DNA of 64,000 nucleotides, taken from positions 62,001-126,000 of IMG/VR virus record IMGVR_UViG_3300042302_000177. One strand, written 5' to 3'. This document shows positions 26,508 to 38,000 of this stretch, piece after piece. This DNA comes from a virus. The notes under the pieces were generated by a model that was not told where the DNA came from, made no database searches, and was given only the letters and a program-made list of their open reading frames with translations. The position numbers and the translations under genes were made by a program. The number at the start of each line of letters is the position of its first letter. Within the stretch, counting starts at the first letter, position 1.

Positions 26508-27380
26508 ATGTCAACATTAAATTTTCCAACTAACCCGGCACCGGGCGATCGATATACTATAGGAATAACCACATACGAGTGGAATGGAGATGCATGGATT
26601 ATTGTTAATTCTGGCGTTTTGTTTGCATCTAGTTTAACAGTTGAAACGTTAATTGTTACCACTACTACTAATATTAATACTGGCGCAGGGTTTATTAACG
26701 GTGGGCTACAGGTATACGGCGGCGCATGGATAGACAAGGATTTGTTTGTAGGAGGAGTATTATACTCATCAGGACAACAGGTATTAACTACTTCAAGTTT
26801 TGCAGGCGCAGTTATAGGCGGCGTTGATATTGACGTTGTTACTAGCACCGGGACAGCCACTGCGGCGTCATTAACGTGGAATAATATTTCCACCTTGCAA
26901 ACTGTAACTGGACGCGGAGCAACAACAAACCGAGTAATATTTTTTACAAATACATCAGAATCTACCTCAACAAATTCTGGTGGTATTGTGATTTCTGGTG
27001 GTGTTGGTGTTGCTAAACGAGTTACCTGTGAAAGTTTAAGAATAGCTGACACCGTATTTGATTCTACTCAAACTCTGGTAAATACAACAGCGACAACGGC
27101 TATAGACACGTACAGCACAACACAATTTAGATCAGCGAAATATCTAATTCAAATAGATGAAGGTATTGGAACAAATGCAGACTTTGAATTAAGAGAAATC
27201 TTACTAGTTGCAGATAATAACGGTCAAGTGTGGGCAACTGAATACGGTGTAGTTACGTCAAATGGAGATTTAGGAACGTTTGCTGCTGAAATAGTAGGAA
27301 GTACTGTAACATTATATTTTACAGCTTTTACAGCAACAAACAAAACTATTAAGGTATTACGAACTGGAATGGCAGTTTAA
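26508..27380 (+). CDS. Short tail fibre protein
   Basis: The protein has 290 residues. The N-terminus FPTNPAPGDRYTIGITTYEW then WNGDAWIIVN is a Trp-type module. Two TGAL-like modules follow, at about residues 60-85 and 150-170. The C-terminal 110 residues (IDTYSTTQFRSAKYLIQI to IKVLRTGM) form a beta domain that is repeated, diverged, at the end of the next gene. A head, short shaft and end domain suggest a small fibre or a cap on a larger one. Confidence 0.7.
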   Translation: MSTLNFPTNPAPGDRYTIGITTYEWNGDAWIIVNSGVLFASSLTVETLIVTTTTNINTGAGFINGGLQVYGGAWIDKDLFVGGVLYSSGQQVLTTSSFAGAVIGGVDIDVVTSTGTATAASLTWNNISTLQTVTGRGATTNRVIFFTNTSESTSTNSGGIVISGGVGVAKRVTCESLRIADTVFDSTQTLVNTTATTAIDTYSTTQFRSAKYLIQIDEGIGTNADFELREILLVADNNGQVWATEYGVVTSNGDLGTFAAEIVGSTVTLYFTAFTATNKTIKVLRTGMAV

Positions 27381-27392
27381 AGGAAAACAAAG

Positions 27393-30299
27393 ATGGCGCT
27401 ACAATCAATTATTAGGGATTTTGCAGTACGAGCTGGTTTAATCGTTGAAGGAACAGCGGCTGTAACCAGTGCAACTGGCATGACAGGGACCCTGCAAGTC
27501 AATGGTGGTGCAGCCATTGCAAGAAATTTAATTGTAGGTGAAACTAGCGATTTTAAAGGTGATACATTCTCAAGAGGTAATGTTACAGTTCAAGGAGCAG
27601 CCTTTTTAGCAGGTGTTACAGCAACTAACAAAGTAATAATTAACACCGCTACGCAGGCAACAACAGGTGGTGACGGAGCACTGGCAGTAACAGGTGGTGG
27701 ATATTTTGGCACTAACGTAGTAGTTAACGGAAATGCACAAAGTACAACAACTCTAGCAAGCAACTCTTTATATGTTGCAGGCGGTGCTGGAATTAACGGA
27801 TCTCTAGTAGTCCGTGGCGATGCAGTATTTCAAAATGACGTTATATTTTCAGGTGCAACAACCTACGTATATACAACCAACACTATCTATACCGATAACA
27901 TAATTGAATTACATTATCACGAAGGTACTTCTAGTTATACAGTTAATGACGGTTACGATATTGGTTTACGCTTCCACATATTTGACGGAACAAACACTAA
28001 CGCATTTTTAGGCAGAGACAATGCTACTGGATATTTAGAATGGTTAGGCAGTGGCGTCACAGAAGAAAACACAGGCACAATTGAGTCCGGCACCTACGGT
28101 ACATTTAAAACTGGTGCAGTAATACTAACAGATGCTACTACTTCTACAAGTAAGGTAACAGGGGCACTGCAAGTTGCAGGAGGTATAGGTGCAGAAAATA
28201 TCTATGTCAACAATGCAAGAGTTAGCAGTCTAACACAGAATAGAATTGTACTTGTTGGTGCAAATGGTCAACTAGTTGATGATGCTGATCTAAGTTTTGA
28301 TCCGGGAACAAACACACTAAATGCCATTGTATCGAATGCAAATACGGCAACTGATATTGCAGGAGGCGCAAGCGGATCATTATTATATCAAACTGGTCCA
28401 GGACTAACTGATTTTATTCCAATCGGCATAGCAGGGCAGGTTTTACTTTCCAACGGAAGTATTCCAGTCTGGGCAACCACTGGCACTATTGTAGCTGGTT
28501 CTGCGTCAACTGCATCAAACTTGCTATTTGGTACAACGTACCAGATTCCATATCAAACTGCTCCAGGTCAAACAGCATTTGAAGACAACTTTAAGTACAA
28601 TTACGATACAAATACACTACAGACTGTAAATGCTACATTCACTAGCACCACTGATGCTAGTGGTCCGGCAAGTGGTGCAGTGCAAATTACAGGCGGTGTA
28701 AGTATCGGTGGAAGTTTGTATGTCGGTGGCACATTATTTGCCAGCGTTTCTGGTTCAAGTTCTAGTGCAACTAACGTAACCAGTGTTGCAACTACTGTAA
28801 ACGCAACACATTATTTGACATTTGTTGACAGTAACAATACAGTATCTGGATTTGAACAGTTATACACTACATCGTCCGTATCGTTTAATCCGAGTAATGG
28901 TAATTTAACCGTTACAGGAGTACTAAGCAGTAATAGTTTACAAACAGGTGCAGTGACTGCTACAGGCAATCTAGGTGCTGCAAATATTTCTACAACAGGT
29001 ACGCTGAATGTAACAGGTATATCAACACTGGGAATTGTCACAGCTACTAGCTTGACAGTTACTGCACTTGCTATTGATGGCGATCTTGCTGTTAGATCTT
29101 CTACTGCATCAACATCAACAAATTCTGGAGCTCTACAAGTTTGGGGCGGAGTTGGCATAGGCGGCAATGCCTATGTAGGCGGAAACATTGTTGCATTGGG
29201 TGACTTAGCAGTCGACGGCGGCGACATTACCTCTAGTGCAGCTACATTTAATCTTGTCAATGCTAATGCTACTACTGTAAACTTTGCAGGCGCAGCTACT
29301 GCATTGACAATTGGTCAGACATCTGGTTATACAGACATTCGTAATCAAACACGAGTTACTATTACAACTGAGGCTAATGCAACAAACACTGGTGCATTAA
29401 TTATATCAGGTGGTGCAGGAATTGGCGGAAATGCATATGTTGGCGGCAATGTTGTAGCAACAGGAGATGTTGCAGTCAACGGTGGAGACTTAACTACTAC
29501 TGCTGAAACATTTAATCTAATAAACGCAAATGCAACCGCAGTGAATTTTGCAGGTGCAAGTACTGCAACTATTATCAGTGCTGCAACAGGCTACACAGCA
29601 ATCCGCAATCAGACAACTATTACCAGCACAGTTAACGCAACTAGTGCAGTAACTGGCGCATTGCAGGTACGAGGTGGCGTTGGCGTTAGTGGAGCATTGT
29701 GGGTAGAACAGACATTAAGAGTAGTTAACAATGCTACTATGGCTAATGTAAGTGCTTCGCTAACTACTGTAACTAATTTAACTGTTAATGGGCAAGCATT
29801 AATTACTAATGTTCTAACAATTACTGAATCTCAAAATTCTAATGCAACCACAAACGGTGCAGTTAGAATTTCTGGCGGTGTTGGAGTTGTTAAAGATGTG
29901 TTCGTTGGCGGAACAATTACATCTGGTGCAACACTGGCCGCAACAAGTGCTACAGTAGTTCCTGCATTATTCTCCAACAACTTCTTGCTGTCTTCATTTA
30001 CTAGTGGAATTATATCAGGTGTTACCAAAGTAGATCTTGATTCCTATAGCTCTACTGTATATCGCAGTGCTAGATACTTTGTTCAGATAGTTGATGGGGC
30101 AGACATACACATTAGTGAAATCTCATTATTCCACGATGGTGTAAAAGCCTACATCAACGAATACGGTATTGCAACAAACAACGGGCAGCTAGGTATATTT
30201 GATGCAGAATTAACGTTGGGCAACGTTATTGTTAATTTTACCCCAACTAATGCAACTAATATGCAAATTAAGATGGTAAGGATTGGTATTTCAGCCTAA
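27393..30299 (+). CDS. Tail fibre protein of repeated TGAL/GGVGI modules
   Basis: The protein has 968 residues and carries about nine copies of the module TGALQVxGGVGIGGNxYVGG, the most regular between residues 410 and 850. They alternate with FNLVNANATTVNFAGAAT modules and a YQTGPGLTDFIPIGIAGQ module. The C-terminal domain (LDSYSSTVYRSARYFVQI onwards) is a paralogue of that of the upstream gene, which suggests duplication. AAGGAAAACAAAG precedes the ATG, and a strong terminator follows the stop. It is probably the shaft of a long fibre. No enzymatic motif is seen. Confidence 0.75.
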   Translation: MALQSIIRDFAVRAGLIVEGTAAVTSATGMTGTLQVNGGAAIARNLIVGETSDFKGDTFSRGNVTVQGAAFLAGVTATNKVIINTATQATTGGDGALAVTGGGYFGTNVVVNGNAQSTTTLASNSLYVAGGAGINGSLVVRGDAVFQNDVIFSGATTYVYTTNTIYTDNIIELHYHEGTSSYTVNDGYDIGLRFHIFDGTNTNAFLGRDNATGYLEWLGSGVTEENTGTIESGTYGTFKTGAVILTDATTSTSKVTGALQVAGGIGAENIYVNNARVSSLTQNRIVLVGANGQLVDDADLSFDPGTNTLNAIVSNANTATDIAGGASGSLLYQTGPGLTDFIPIGIAGQVLLSNGSIPVWATTGTIVAGSASTASNLLFGTTYQIPYQTAPGQTAFEDNFKYNYDTNTLQTVNATFTSTTDASGPASGAVQITGGVSIGGSLYVGGTLFASVSGSSSSATNVTSVATTVNATHYLTFVDSNNTVSGFEQLYTTSSVSFNPSNGNLTVTGVLSSNSLQTGAVTATGNLGAANISTTGTLNVTGISTLGIVTATSLTVTALAIDGDLAVRSSTASTSTNSGALQVWGGVGIGGNAYVGGNIVALGDLAVDGGDITSSAATFNLVNANATTVNFAGAATALTIGQTSGYTDIRNQTRVTITTEANATNTGALIISGGAGIGGNAYVGGNVVATGDVAVNGGDLTTTAETFNLINANATAVNFAGASTATIISAATGYTAIRNQTTITSTVNATSAVTGALQVRGGVGVSGALWVEQTLRVVNNATMANVSASLTTVTNLTVNGQALITNVLTITESQNSNATTNGAVRISGGVGVVKDVFVGGTITSGATLAATSATVVPALFSNNFLLSSFTSGIISGVTKVDLDSYSSTVYRSARYFVQIVDGADIHISEISLFHDGVKAYINEYGIATNNGQLGIFDAELTLGNVIVNFTPTNATNMQIKMVRIGISA

Positions 30300-30310
30300 T
30301 CTATCACAGC

Positions 30311-30334
30311 AAAAAGGGCCTTCGGGCCCTTTTT
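30311..30334 (+). terminator. Rho-independent terminator
   Basis: AAAAAGGGCC-TTCG-GGCCCTTTTT hairpin after the fibre gene ending at 30299; a UUCG-type loop as in the gp23 terminator. Confidence 0.9.
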
Positions 30335-30343
30335 CTATTTTCA

Positions 30344-30351
30344 AATAAATA
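30344..30351 (+). promoter_or_regulatory. Late promoter box AATAAATA
   Basis: 37 bases before the ATG at 30389 and just after the preceding terminator; GAAAGGGAAAC near the ATG serves as the ribosome-binding site. Confidence 0.55.
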
Positions 30352-30388
30352 ACTCTAGTAACGAGCCGTTACGTGGAAAGGGAAACTA

Positions 30389-33300
30389 ATGGCAGATAAT
30401 ATTGATTTTAGGGTCAGACACGGCCTTGCAGTAACAAACACAGCCACCGTTGAAAGTACGCTAACTTCAGTATCTACTGAAACTGGCGCATTAGTAGTGC
30501 AAGGTGGTGCAGGTATTGCAAAAGATGTCTACGTTGGCGGAATTATTGATGCAGCTGGAGACATTACCTCCGGTGGAGCCTTAGAAGTTGCAAATACGGC
30601 AACTATTTTATCACAAACTGAATCAAACAACGTCACTACTGGTGCAGTTGTTGTATCGGGCGGCGCAGGTATCGGTAAAAATTTAAATGTTGGTGGATCC
30701 CAAACACTTACAGGATCATTAACAGTAAACAGTGCAACTCAATCTAACGATACCACTACTGGTGCATTAAAAGTAGTCGGAGGAATTGGCGCTGGCGGCA
30801 ATCTTAATATTGGTGGTAAAGCAACTGTACAAAGTACTACAGGATCAATCTCTACTCAAACAGGAGCATTAGTAGTATCGGGCGGTGTTGGGGTCGGAGA
30901 AACAATATATGTTGGCAAAGACTTATATGTTGGCGGTACATTGTATGGAACAGTACTAGGTAGTATCAGCACTGCAACAAATTTGTTTAGCGGATCTACA
31001 GGTCAAATACCATATCAAACTGGTCCTGGTGCAACTAGTTTCTTTGGCCCAGGTTTTGCTGGTCAATTATTAGTTTCAGCAGGAGCTGCGGCTCCTGTGT
31101 ACACAAACACAGGTAGTATCTATGTTAATGCAGCACAATATGCAAACAGATTAATTGGTGGAGCTACTGGTAGCATTCCTTATCAGTCTGGTGCAAGTAT
31201 AACAACATTCTTAGCTGGCGGTGCAACTGGTGCGTTTTTAAAGTACAACGGTTCGGCTCCTATTTGGGCAACAACAGCATCGTTCACCGGCGGCACTGGC
31301 AATAGTGCGTCAGCTGGCGGACAAAGTGTGTATGTTTCCAGTGGCGGTGTAGGTGTAGTTGGTAACAGTTATTTTGCAAACGACTTAGGAGTCAATGGTA
31401 GTTTAACCATTGCCGGTCCTACTACGTTTAATAACATCGTAACATTTGCTGGTACTGCAACTTACGTTTACTCTTCAAACTCTGTCCTTACTGACTCTTT
31501 ATTAGTATTACACGCAAATACTTCAGGAGGATGGACATTTAATGATAACTTAGACATTGGTATCAAAGGTGATTACTACGATACTACGCTAAATCAGGCA
31601 AAATCATTCTTCTTTGGTTTTAAACCTAGTAACCGTTATCTAGAATTCTTGGTACGTGGTACTGAAAGTTCTCCAGGTGTCTTTACTGGTGATTATGGTG
31701 ACTTAAAACTAAACACTATTCTTTTAACATCTACTGCAACCAGTACCAACTCAGATACTGGTGCACTAGTTGTACCGGGCGGTGTTGGTATTCGTGGTAA
31801 TGTTAACTTACAAGATACTGGACAACTAGTTGTTGGCGTTAATTTGGCAGCGCCTTTACCTGATGCTCCTATCAACGTAGCAGGTAACATAGACAGTTAT
31901 TTCCAAATTAACGTTCAAAACGTTAATTCCGGAGTTAATGCAAGTGCTGATTTTGTAGCAACAGCAGACATCGGTGATGATACTTCAAACTACACTAACA
32001 TCGGTATTGCCAACAGTAATTTTGCCTATCCAGATGCCAGTATTGCTAAACCTTTAGACAGCTATGCATTTGCCTATGGCGGTGATTGGATACTTGCTAC
32101 CGGACTGCCAAATAAGAGATTTGAATTTTGGAATGATGGAACTGCTATTCCAGGAGCTGGTCCGTTAGTTACATCCACTACTGGTACACTAACTGTAAGC
32201 ATCAGCAGTTTAGGTATGCTGGTTCATGCTAAGACCAGTGCAACCAGTACATCTACAGGAGCGTTGCAGGTACGAGGCGGAGTTGGCATTGCAGGCGACT
32301 TATACATCGGCGGAACAATTTATGGTACTGCATCTATTACAGGTGAAGTAACTACTGCAACTAATGTAGCTGGTGGTACTGCTGGACAGGTTCTTTATCA
32401 ACAAGCACCTGGTATTACACAATTCTTTGGGCCAGGAACTGCTGGTAATATATTAGTCAGCAATGGCGCAAGTGCTCCTAGTTATAATAATACATTGACC
32501 CTAACTGGAGTAACAAGTGCAACATCTACATTAACGGGAGCATTGCAAGTACGTGGTGGTGCTGGTATCGGCGGCAATTTGTATCTTGGCGGAAGACTGG
32601 GTATTAAAAATACTGCTATCAATGCTGGCATAGACAGCGTAGCAGGTTGGGCTTATGATAGTACATTCAGTGTTGCTAATCCAACTGACATATTCTTTAA
32701 GCCAGACGGTTTAGTAATGTACCTAGCGTTTGCTGCTTCAATTACGCAGTATAATTTGTCAGTTGCATGGGATATTACAACAGCAGTAGCAGGTACAAGT
32801 TTCTCGATGTCTTTAATTGACTCGGCAACAAATGGATTGTTCATTAGCCCAGACGGTACTAAGATGATTACTTGTGGGCAAACAGGTGTTGTTATTGCCA
32901 ACGGGTCTGACGTTGCTAGCCAAGATAGAGCATATTACTTTACCTTAGGAACACCGTGGGATGTAAGTAGTGCAACATTAGTAAGCTCAATAAGATTTGC
33001 CCTAGGTGATGCAGGTGGCATACCATCAGCAATGACTGCACCTCAAGCCGTTGACTTTAATAATGACGGTACAATAATGTACATAGTAGACTCAACTACT
33101 GATGCTGTACATCAGTTTGCGTTGAGTTCAGCCTATAACGTTGGAACAGCAACTTGGACAAAACAATTTAGTATTGCTGGTCAAGAAAGCGGACCAACTG
33201 GTCTACGATTTAACAGTAGCGGCACACGTATGTACATACACGGCAGTACTGGTGATGATGTTAATGAATATAGATTGGGCACAGCATGGGATATTGCCAC

Positions 33301-34789
33301 TGCTGTATTTTATGATAAATTCTATACAGGCTGGTACGAAATAACTCCAAATGGTATATACATCAATGAGTCTGCTAACGTAGCATTCTTATGCGGATCT
33401 AGTAGTGATGCAGTATTAAAATTCCGCACAGATCGTCAAGGCGTAGAAATTGATCCAGAAACGGCTACTAGCAAAATTGAACTTGCTGGCAACACTAGAG
33501 TTACAGATAACTTCTACGTCAGCGGACGGGCAGCATTTGAAGGTCGAGTTGACGCTCTTGGAGATCTTGTTACTGGTGGAGATATCACAATAGGCGGCAA
33601 CGATTTAAACGTTGGTTCTGCTACAGCCGCTGCTTCTTTGTTCTCTGGAATGACATCGGGTGCATTAAGCATTGCTACAAGTCAATCTTCAGGTGCTATC
33701 AACATAGGTGGAACAGCCGCAACCGGTATAATTACAGTTGGTCAATCTACTGCTGCTCAGACATTAAACTTGTCATCAGGCGCCACTGCTGCTGTTGTAA
33801 CTAAAGTTGTTAATATCGGTACCGCTGGTCTTGCAGGATCAACTAGTACAATTAACATCGGATCAACAGTTGCAGGAGCATTAGGTGTTACTACAATCGG
33901 TGGAACATCTACTTTAATTGCATCTACTACTTCTGCTATATCAACTAACACAGGCGCATTACAAGTACGCGGCGGAGTTGGCATCGGTGGTAGCTTAGTT
34001 GTTGGCGGTACAATTTTTGGTGTTATTACCACTGCAACTAATATAGCAGGCGGCGCACCAGGAAGTATTCCTTACCAAAGCAGTACAGGAACTACAACAT
34101 TTGTGCCTATCGGAACAAGTTCTTATATTTTATTATCTAATGGAACTAGTCCTTTCTGGGGAATTCAATCTGGTTTAGGCGCAGGATCTTCAGACACAAT
34201 TAAAGTTACAAATAATGTAACATCGTCTACGGCTCATTATCTAACATTTGTTTCTACAAGCACTGGATTTGCAAACTTAAATGTAGCTGCTACAACAGGT
34301 ATTACTTACATACCTAGTACAAATCGATTAGGTATTAACACTAACAATCCTCAGTATACATTAGATGTTAATTCTACAACTAATGCAATTATTAGAGCAA
34401 ATGGTACAACAACTGGTGGTGTAAGTTTACAGAACAGTTCTAAACAATTTACAATTGCCGCTGTTGGCACTGACCTAACATTCTACGATGATACAGTAGG
34501 ACAAACTAGAGCAAGGTTTGACACTAACGGTAACTTTGGCGTTGGCGGTATACCAACTGCAAAATTTGAAGTAGCAGGTACTGTTAAAATCAGCGGCATT
34601 ACTACCGTGACCAATGTCACAGCATCTGTGAGTACAACTACAGGAGCGTTACAAGTCTACGGTGGCATAGGAGTAGGCGACAGTGTCTATGTTAAGAACC
34701 GTGTAGGATTTGTTAATGCAAGTAATGTTAGTAGAGTTTATCAAGTGTACAACACTGTTACTGATAGTTTAGATACGGTGTTTGCATAA
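30389..34789 (+). CDS. Tail fibre protein with an inserted beta-propeller-like domain
   Basis: The protein has 1466 residues. About nine TGAL/GGVGI modules and four YQxGxGxTxF-GxGxAGxxLVS modules make up most of the shaft. At residues 750-1017 lies a different domain with several repeats of the type FKPDGxxMYxAF-xxxxQYNLSxAWDITTA (also FSPDGTKM-like, FNNDGTIMY, FNSSGTRMYIHG), the pattern of beta-propeller blades. The end has NFGVGGIPTAKFEV, the GNVGIGT-type repeat. The propeller could be a receptor-binding or stabilising insertion. The next gene starts on the last base of the stop codon. Confidence 0.7.
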   Translation: MADNIDFRVRHGLAVTNTATVESTLTSVSTETGALVVQGGAGIAKDVYVGGIIDAAGDITSGGALEVANTATILSQTESNNVTTGAVVVSGGAGIGKNLNVGGSQTLTGSLTVNSATQSNDTTTGALKVVGGIGAGGNLNIGGKATVQSTTGSISTQTGALVVSGGVGVGETIYVGKDLYVGGTLYGTVLGSISTATNLFSGSTGQIPYQTGPGATSFFGPGFAGQLLVSAGAAAPVYTNTGSIYVNAAQYANRLIGGATGSIPYQSGASITTFLAGGATGAFLKYNGSAPIWATTASFTGGTGNSASAGGQSVYVSSGGVGVVGNSYFANDLGVNGSLTIAGPTTFNNIVTFAGTATYVYSSNSVLTDSLLVLHANTSGGWTFNDNLDIGIKGDYYDTTLNQAKSFFFGFKPSNRYLEFLVRGTESSPGVFTGDYGDLKLNTILLTSTATSTNSDTGALVVPGGVGIRGNVNLQDTGQLVVGVNLAAPLPDAPINVAGNIDSYFQINVQNVNSGVNASADFVATADIGDDTSNYTNIGIANSNFAYPDASIAKPLDSYAFAYGGDWILATGLPNKRFEFWNDGTAIPGAGPLVTSTTGTLTVSISSLGMLVHAKTSATSTSTGALQVRGGVGIAGDLYIGGTIYGTASITGEVTTATNVAGGTAGQVLYQQAPGITQFFGPGTAGNILVSNGASAPSYNNTLTLTGVTSATSTLTGALQVRGGAGIGGNLYLGGRLGIKNTAINAGIDSVAGWAYDSTFSVANPTDIFFKPDGLVMYLAFAASITQYNLSVAWDITTAVAGTSFSMSLIDSATNGLFISPDGTKMITCGQTGVVIANGSDVASQDRAYYFTLGTPWDVSSATLVSSIRFALGDAGGIPSAMTAPQAVDFNNDGTIMYIVDSTTDAVHQFALSSAYNVGTATWTKQFSIAGQESGPTGLRFNSSGTRMYIHGSTGDDVNEYRLGTAWDIATAVFYDKFYTGWYEITPNGIYINESANVAFLCGSSSDAVLKFRTDRQGVEIDPETATSKIELAGNTRVTDNFYVSGRAAFEGRVDALGDLVTGGDITIGGNDLNVGSATAAASLFSGMTSGALSIATSQSSGAINIGGTAATGIITVGQSTAAQTLNLSSGATAAVVTKVVNIGTAGLAGSTSTINIGSTVAGALGVTTIGGTSTLIASTTSAISTNTGALQVRGGVGIGGSLVVGGTIFGVITTATNIAGGAPGSIPYQSSTGTTTFVPIGTSSYILLSNGTSPFWGIQSGLGAGSSDTIKVTNNVTSSTAHYLTFVSTSTGFANLNVAATTGITYIPSTNRLGINTNNPQYTLDVNSTTNAIIRANGTTTGGVSLQNSSKQFTIAAVGTDLTFYDDTVGQTRARFDTNGNFGVGGIPTAKFEVAGTVKISGITTVTNVTASVSTTTGALQVYGGIGVGDSVYVKNRVGFVNASNVSRVYQVYNTVTDSLDTVFA

Positions 34790-35010
34790 TGACTATAGTA
34801 GCATCTAGAATAACTTCAACAGGTACACTGTTTATTAGTGGAGAGTTTGACGAAGTTACAGGTTCAACTATTAAGTTGACTACGACAACTTATTTTGCTG
34901 CCGAGTTTGATGAAGTAACAATCAACGGTGGCGCTGTGGCAAAAAGAGAAACAAGCACAGGTGTAATCCTTGTGTCAAACGAGTTTAATGAAGTTGATAA
35001 ACCCGTTTAA
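34789..35010 (+). CDS. 73-residue protein of three FDEV repeats
   Basis: The ATG overlaps the preceding TAA by one base (TAATG). The product is three repeats of about 24 residues: ITSTGTLFISGEFDEVT, TYFAAEFDEVTING and STGVILVSNEFNEVDKP. I recall FDEV repeats in other aquatic T4-like phages, as single or multiple units near fibres. It is too small to be a fibre itself and could be a cap, linker or assembly helper. Function unknown. Confidence 0.65.
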   Translation: MTIVASRITSTGTLFISGEFDEVTGSTIKLTTTTYFAAEFDEVTINGGAVAKRETSTGVILVSNEFNEVDKPV

Positions 35011-35017
35011 AATTTAC

Positions 35018-35025
35018 AATAAATA
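35018..35025 (+). promoter_or_regulatory. Late promoter box AATAAATA, only eight bases from the start
   Basis: With T4 spacing (about six bases from box to transcript start) the mRNA would begin some three bases before the ATG at 35034. GAGAT lies in the same short gap. Confidence 0.45.
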
Positions 35026-35033
35026 GAGATACT

Positions 35034-38000
35034 ATGGCAAAACTCTTAACTGGAACAAGAATATACGGCACCGGCACAGTTGATACACAACTGTTAGTTA
35101 ACGGTACTGAACAAGCAACATCGACTGCAACTGGAGCACTGGAAGTAGTAGGCGGAGTAGGAATTGGAGGAAGTTTATTTGTTGGTGGCATTGTTACCGC
35201 AACTAACTTAGTTCGACTAACTAACGCAACTGAAGCATCAACAACTAACACAGGCGCATTAACTGTAGCTGGTGGTGTTGGCGTTGGAAAAGATCTTAGA
35301 GTAGGCGGAACAATTTACGGAACAATAGTCGGTACTGTAGTAGGAACTATTACCACTGCTTCAAATTTAGGTAGCGGTACAATTGGTCAAGTTCCTTTTC
35401 AAGAAGCTATTGGAGTTACAAAATTCTTTGGTCCAGGCACAGCCGGACAATTGTTAGTCAGTGCAGGCGCAAGCTCTACTGGACCAGTCTATACAAATAC
35501 TTCTAGCATCTATGTAGGTCGTGCCGCATTGGCAGATGACTTATCAGGTGGCGCAGTCGGTAGTATACCATATCAAGATGCTGCCAACAGCACTGTATTT
35601 TTAGGATTAGGTACACCAGGATTTGTCATGCTGGCTGGAGCAACTGCACCAGTATGGGTATCGACATCTACATTATCTGTAGGACGAGCTAATCAATCTG
35701 ACAGTATCTTAATGGCAAATGAAGTTGCCGATACTAATGTAAACTTTATTACATTTGCTTCAACAACAACTGGATACACCACATTGAAAGGTGGTGCTAT
35801 GAGCAACTTGACTTACAAACCTAGTACAGGTTTTGTAGGTGTAGGTGCAGGGTCTCCTGCATATAGATTACATGTTGTCGAATCTGGAAACGCAGTTCCT
35901 GTATTTTTAGAACGCTCAACTAGCGGCGATATTTTACAATTATATAATCAAAGCGGACTAACTGCCAGTGAATCATCTTTGGGGTTTGTACACAAAGACA
36001 GTGCAACTACTCCTGTTAGTGGTTCTAGAATTGCAGGATATGCATCAAACTTAGCAACTGGTGCAGTATCCGGTGGCATTATTTTCTATAGTAAAAATGC
36101 AGGTACTGAAGCAGAAAGTTTTAGAGTTAATAATCTAGGAAATGTTGGACTAGGAAACAATGCTCCTGCATACAAATTAGATATTACAGGTGGTGTTAGA
36201 ATGACTGGTATTACTACCAGCACTAATGCAACTGCTTCAACCAGCCCAACAACAGGTGCGCTACAACTAGCAGGTGGCGCCGGTGTGCAGGGTAATGTTA
36301 ACGCCAGCGGTCAATTTGTTTCTACTCAGGCAAATAACACTGCTACAAGTTCTGCACAACTTTATCTAAATGGTGTAACTGGTAATAGAATTGATTTTAA
36401 TATCAACGGTGTTGCTGCTCCTAGCGTAACACCTCGTAGTGTAGGAACAAAAATTGTATATTATCCAGGGTTAAGTTCTACAAGTGTAGACTATGCTACC
36501 GGAATTGAAACTGGCGCATTATGGACCAGCGTTCCTAATGCCACAGATACGTTTAGGTGGTATGGTAGTACTACATTAATGGCATCTCTGTCAAATAGTA
36601 ATTTGACATTAGGTGGTGACCTTGCAGTCAATGGCGGAGACATTACGTCAAACGCTACAACATTTAGCATAGTCAACACTACAGCAACCACTGTAAATAT
36701 TGCTGGCGCAGGTACAGCGATTACCATCGGTTCTAACAGTGCAGGTACAACTACAATTAGAAACGTTGTAGCAATTACCACTAACACAGTTAGCTCAGCA
36801 TACACTAACGGAGCACTGGTTGTTACTGGCGGCGTTGGTATTGCAGGCGACCTACGTGTCAACGGTACTATTTTTGGTAGTGTAAGTGTTAGTGGTATTA
36901 CCAGCACAGCGACCAATATTGCAGGCGGAACAGCAGGACAAATTCCTTATCAAACCGGTCCTGGCGTAACAGCATACTTTGGACCAGGAACTGCCGGTGA
37001 TGTATTAGTCAGTAATGGTACAAGTGCTCCTACATACAACAACACATTAGCGTTGGCTGGCACAACCGCAGCAACTAACGCAACATCTGGAGCATTAAGA
37101 GTTGCAGGTGGCGTTGGTATTAACGATAATTTATTTGTTACCAACAACATTAATGCAGTAAGTGGTCAATATGTTTCAACTCGCGCTAACAACACAGCAA
37201 CTGGTGCAGGACAAATTTTATTAAACGGTGCATCTGGCAATAGAATTGATTTTAATCAAAATGGCGTAGCAGCACCTACATTTACCACTAGAAGTGCAGG
37301 CACTAAACTGGTATTATATTCGGATTTATCTGCATCTAGCACAGATTATGCACTAGGTATCGAATCTGGTACGTTATGGTCCAGTGTTAGCACCACTGCT
37401 CGATCTTTCAAATGGTATGGCGGTACAACTTTAGCAGCAACACTAAGTGGTACTGGTAATTTAACATTAGTGGGCGATGCAGCAATCAACGGTGGAGACA
37501 TTACAACTACACAAACTACATTCAACTTAGTTGATGCAACTGCAACTACTGTAAACTTTGCAGGCGCAGCTACTGCACTGACTATGGGTGCAGTTAGCGG
37601 AACAACTACTGTTCGAAACAATTTAACCGTTGCAGGAAACTTAACAGTTCAAGGAACAACTACACAGGTCAACAGTACAGTGACCAACGTCAGTGATCCT
37701 ATCTTTACTCTAGGAACAGGACCGTTAGGTGCAGATCCTACAGCAGATGACAATAGAGATCGTGGTATTGCATTCAAATGGCACAACGGCACTAATGCAA
37801 GAACTGGTTTCTTTGGATTTGATGACAGCACTGGTTACTTTACCTTTGTATCAAGTGCAACTATCACTAATGAAGTTATTGCACCAGCTGGCGGAACTAC
37901 TCGTGGTGCAATTGATGCAAACTTAGCAGGTGGCGCAACTGGATCATTACCATATCAAAGTGCTGCAAACGTAAGTGCATTCTTACCTATCGGAACCGCT

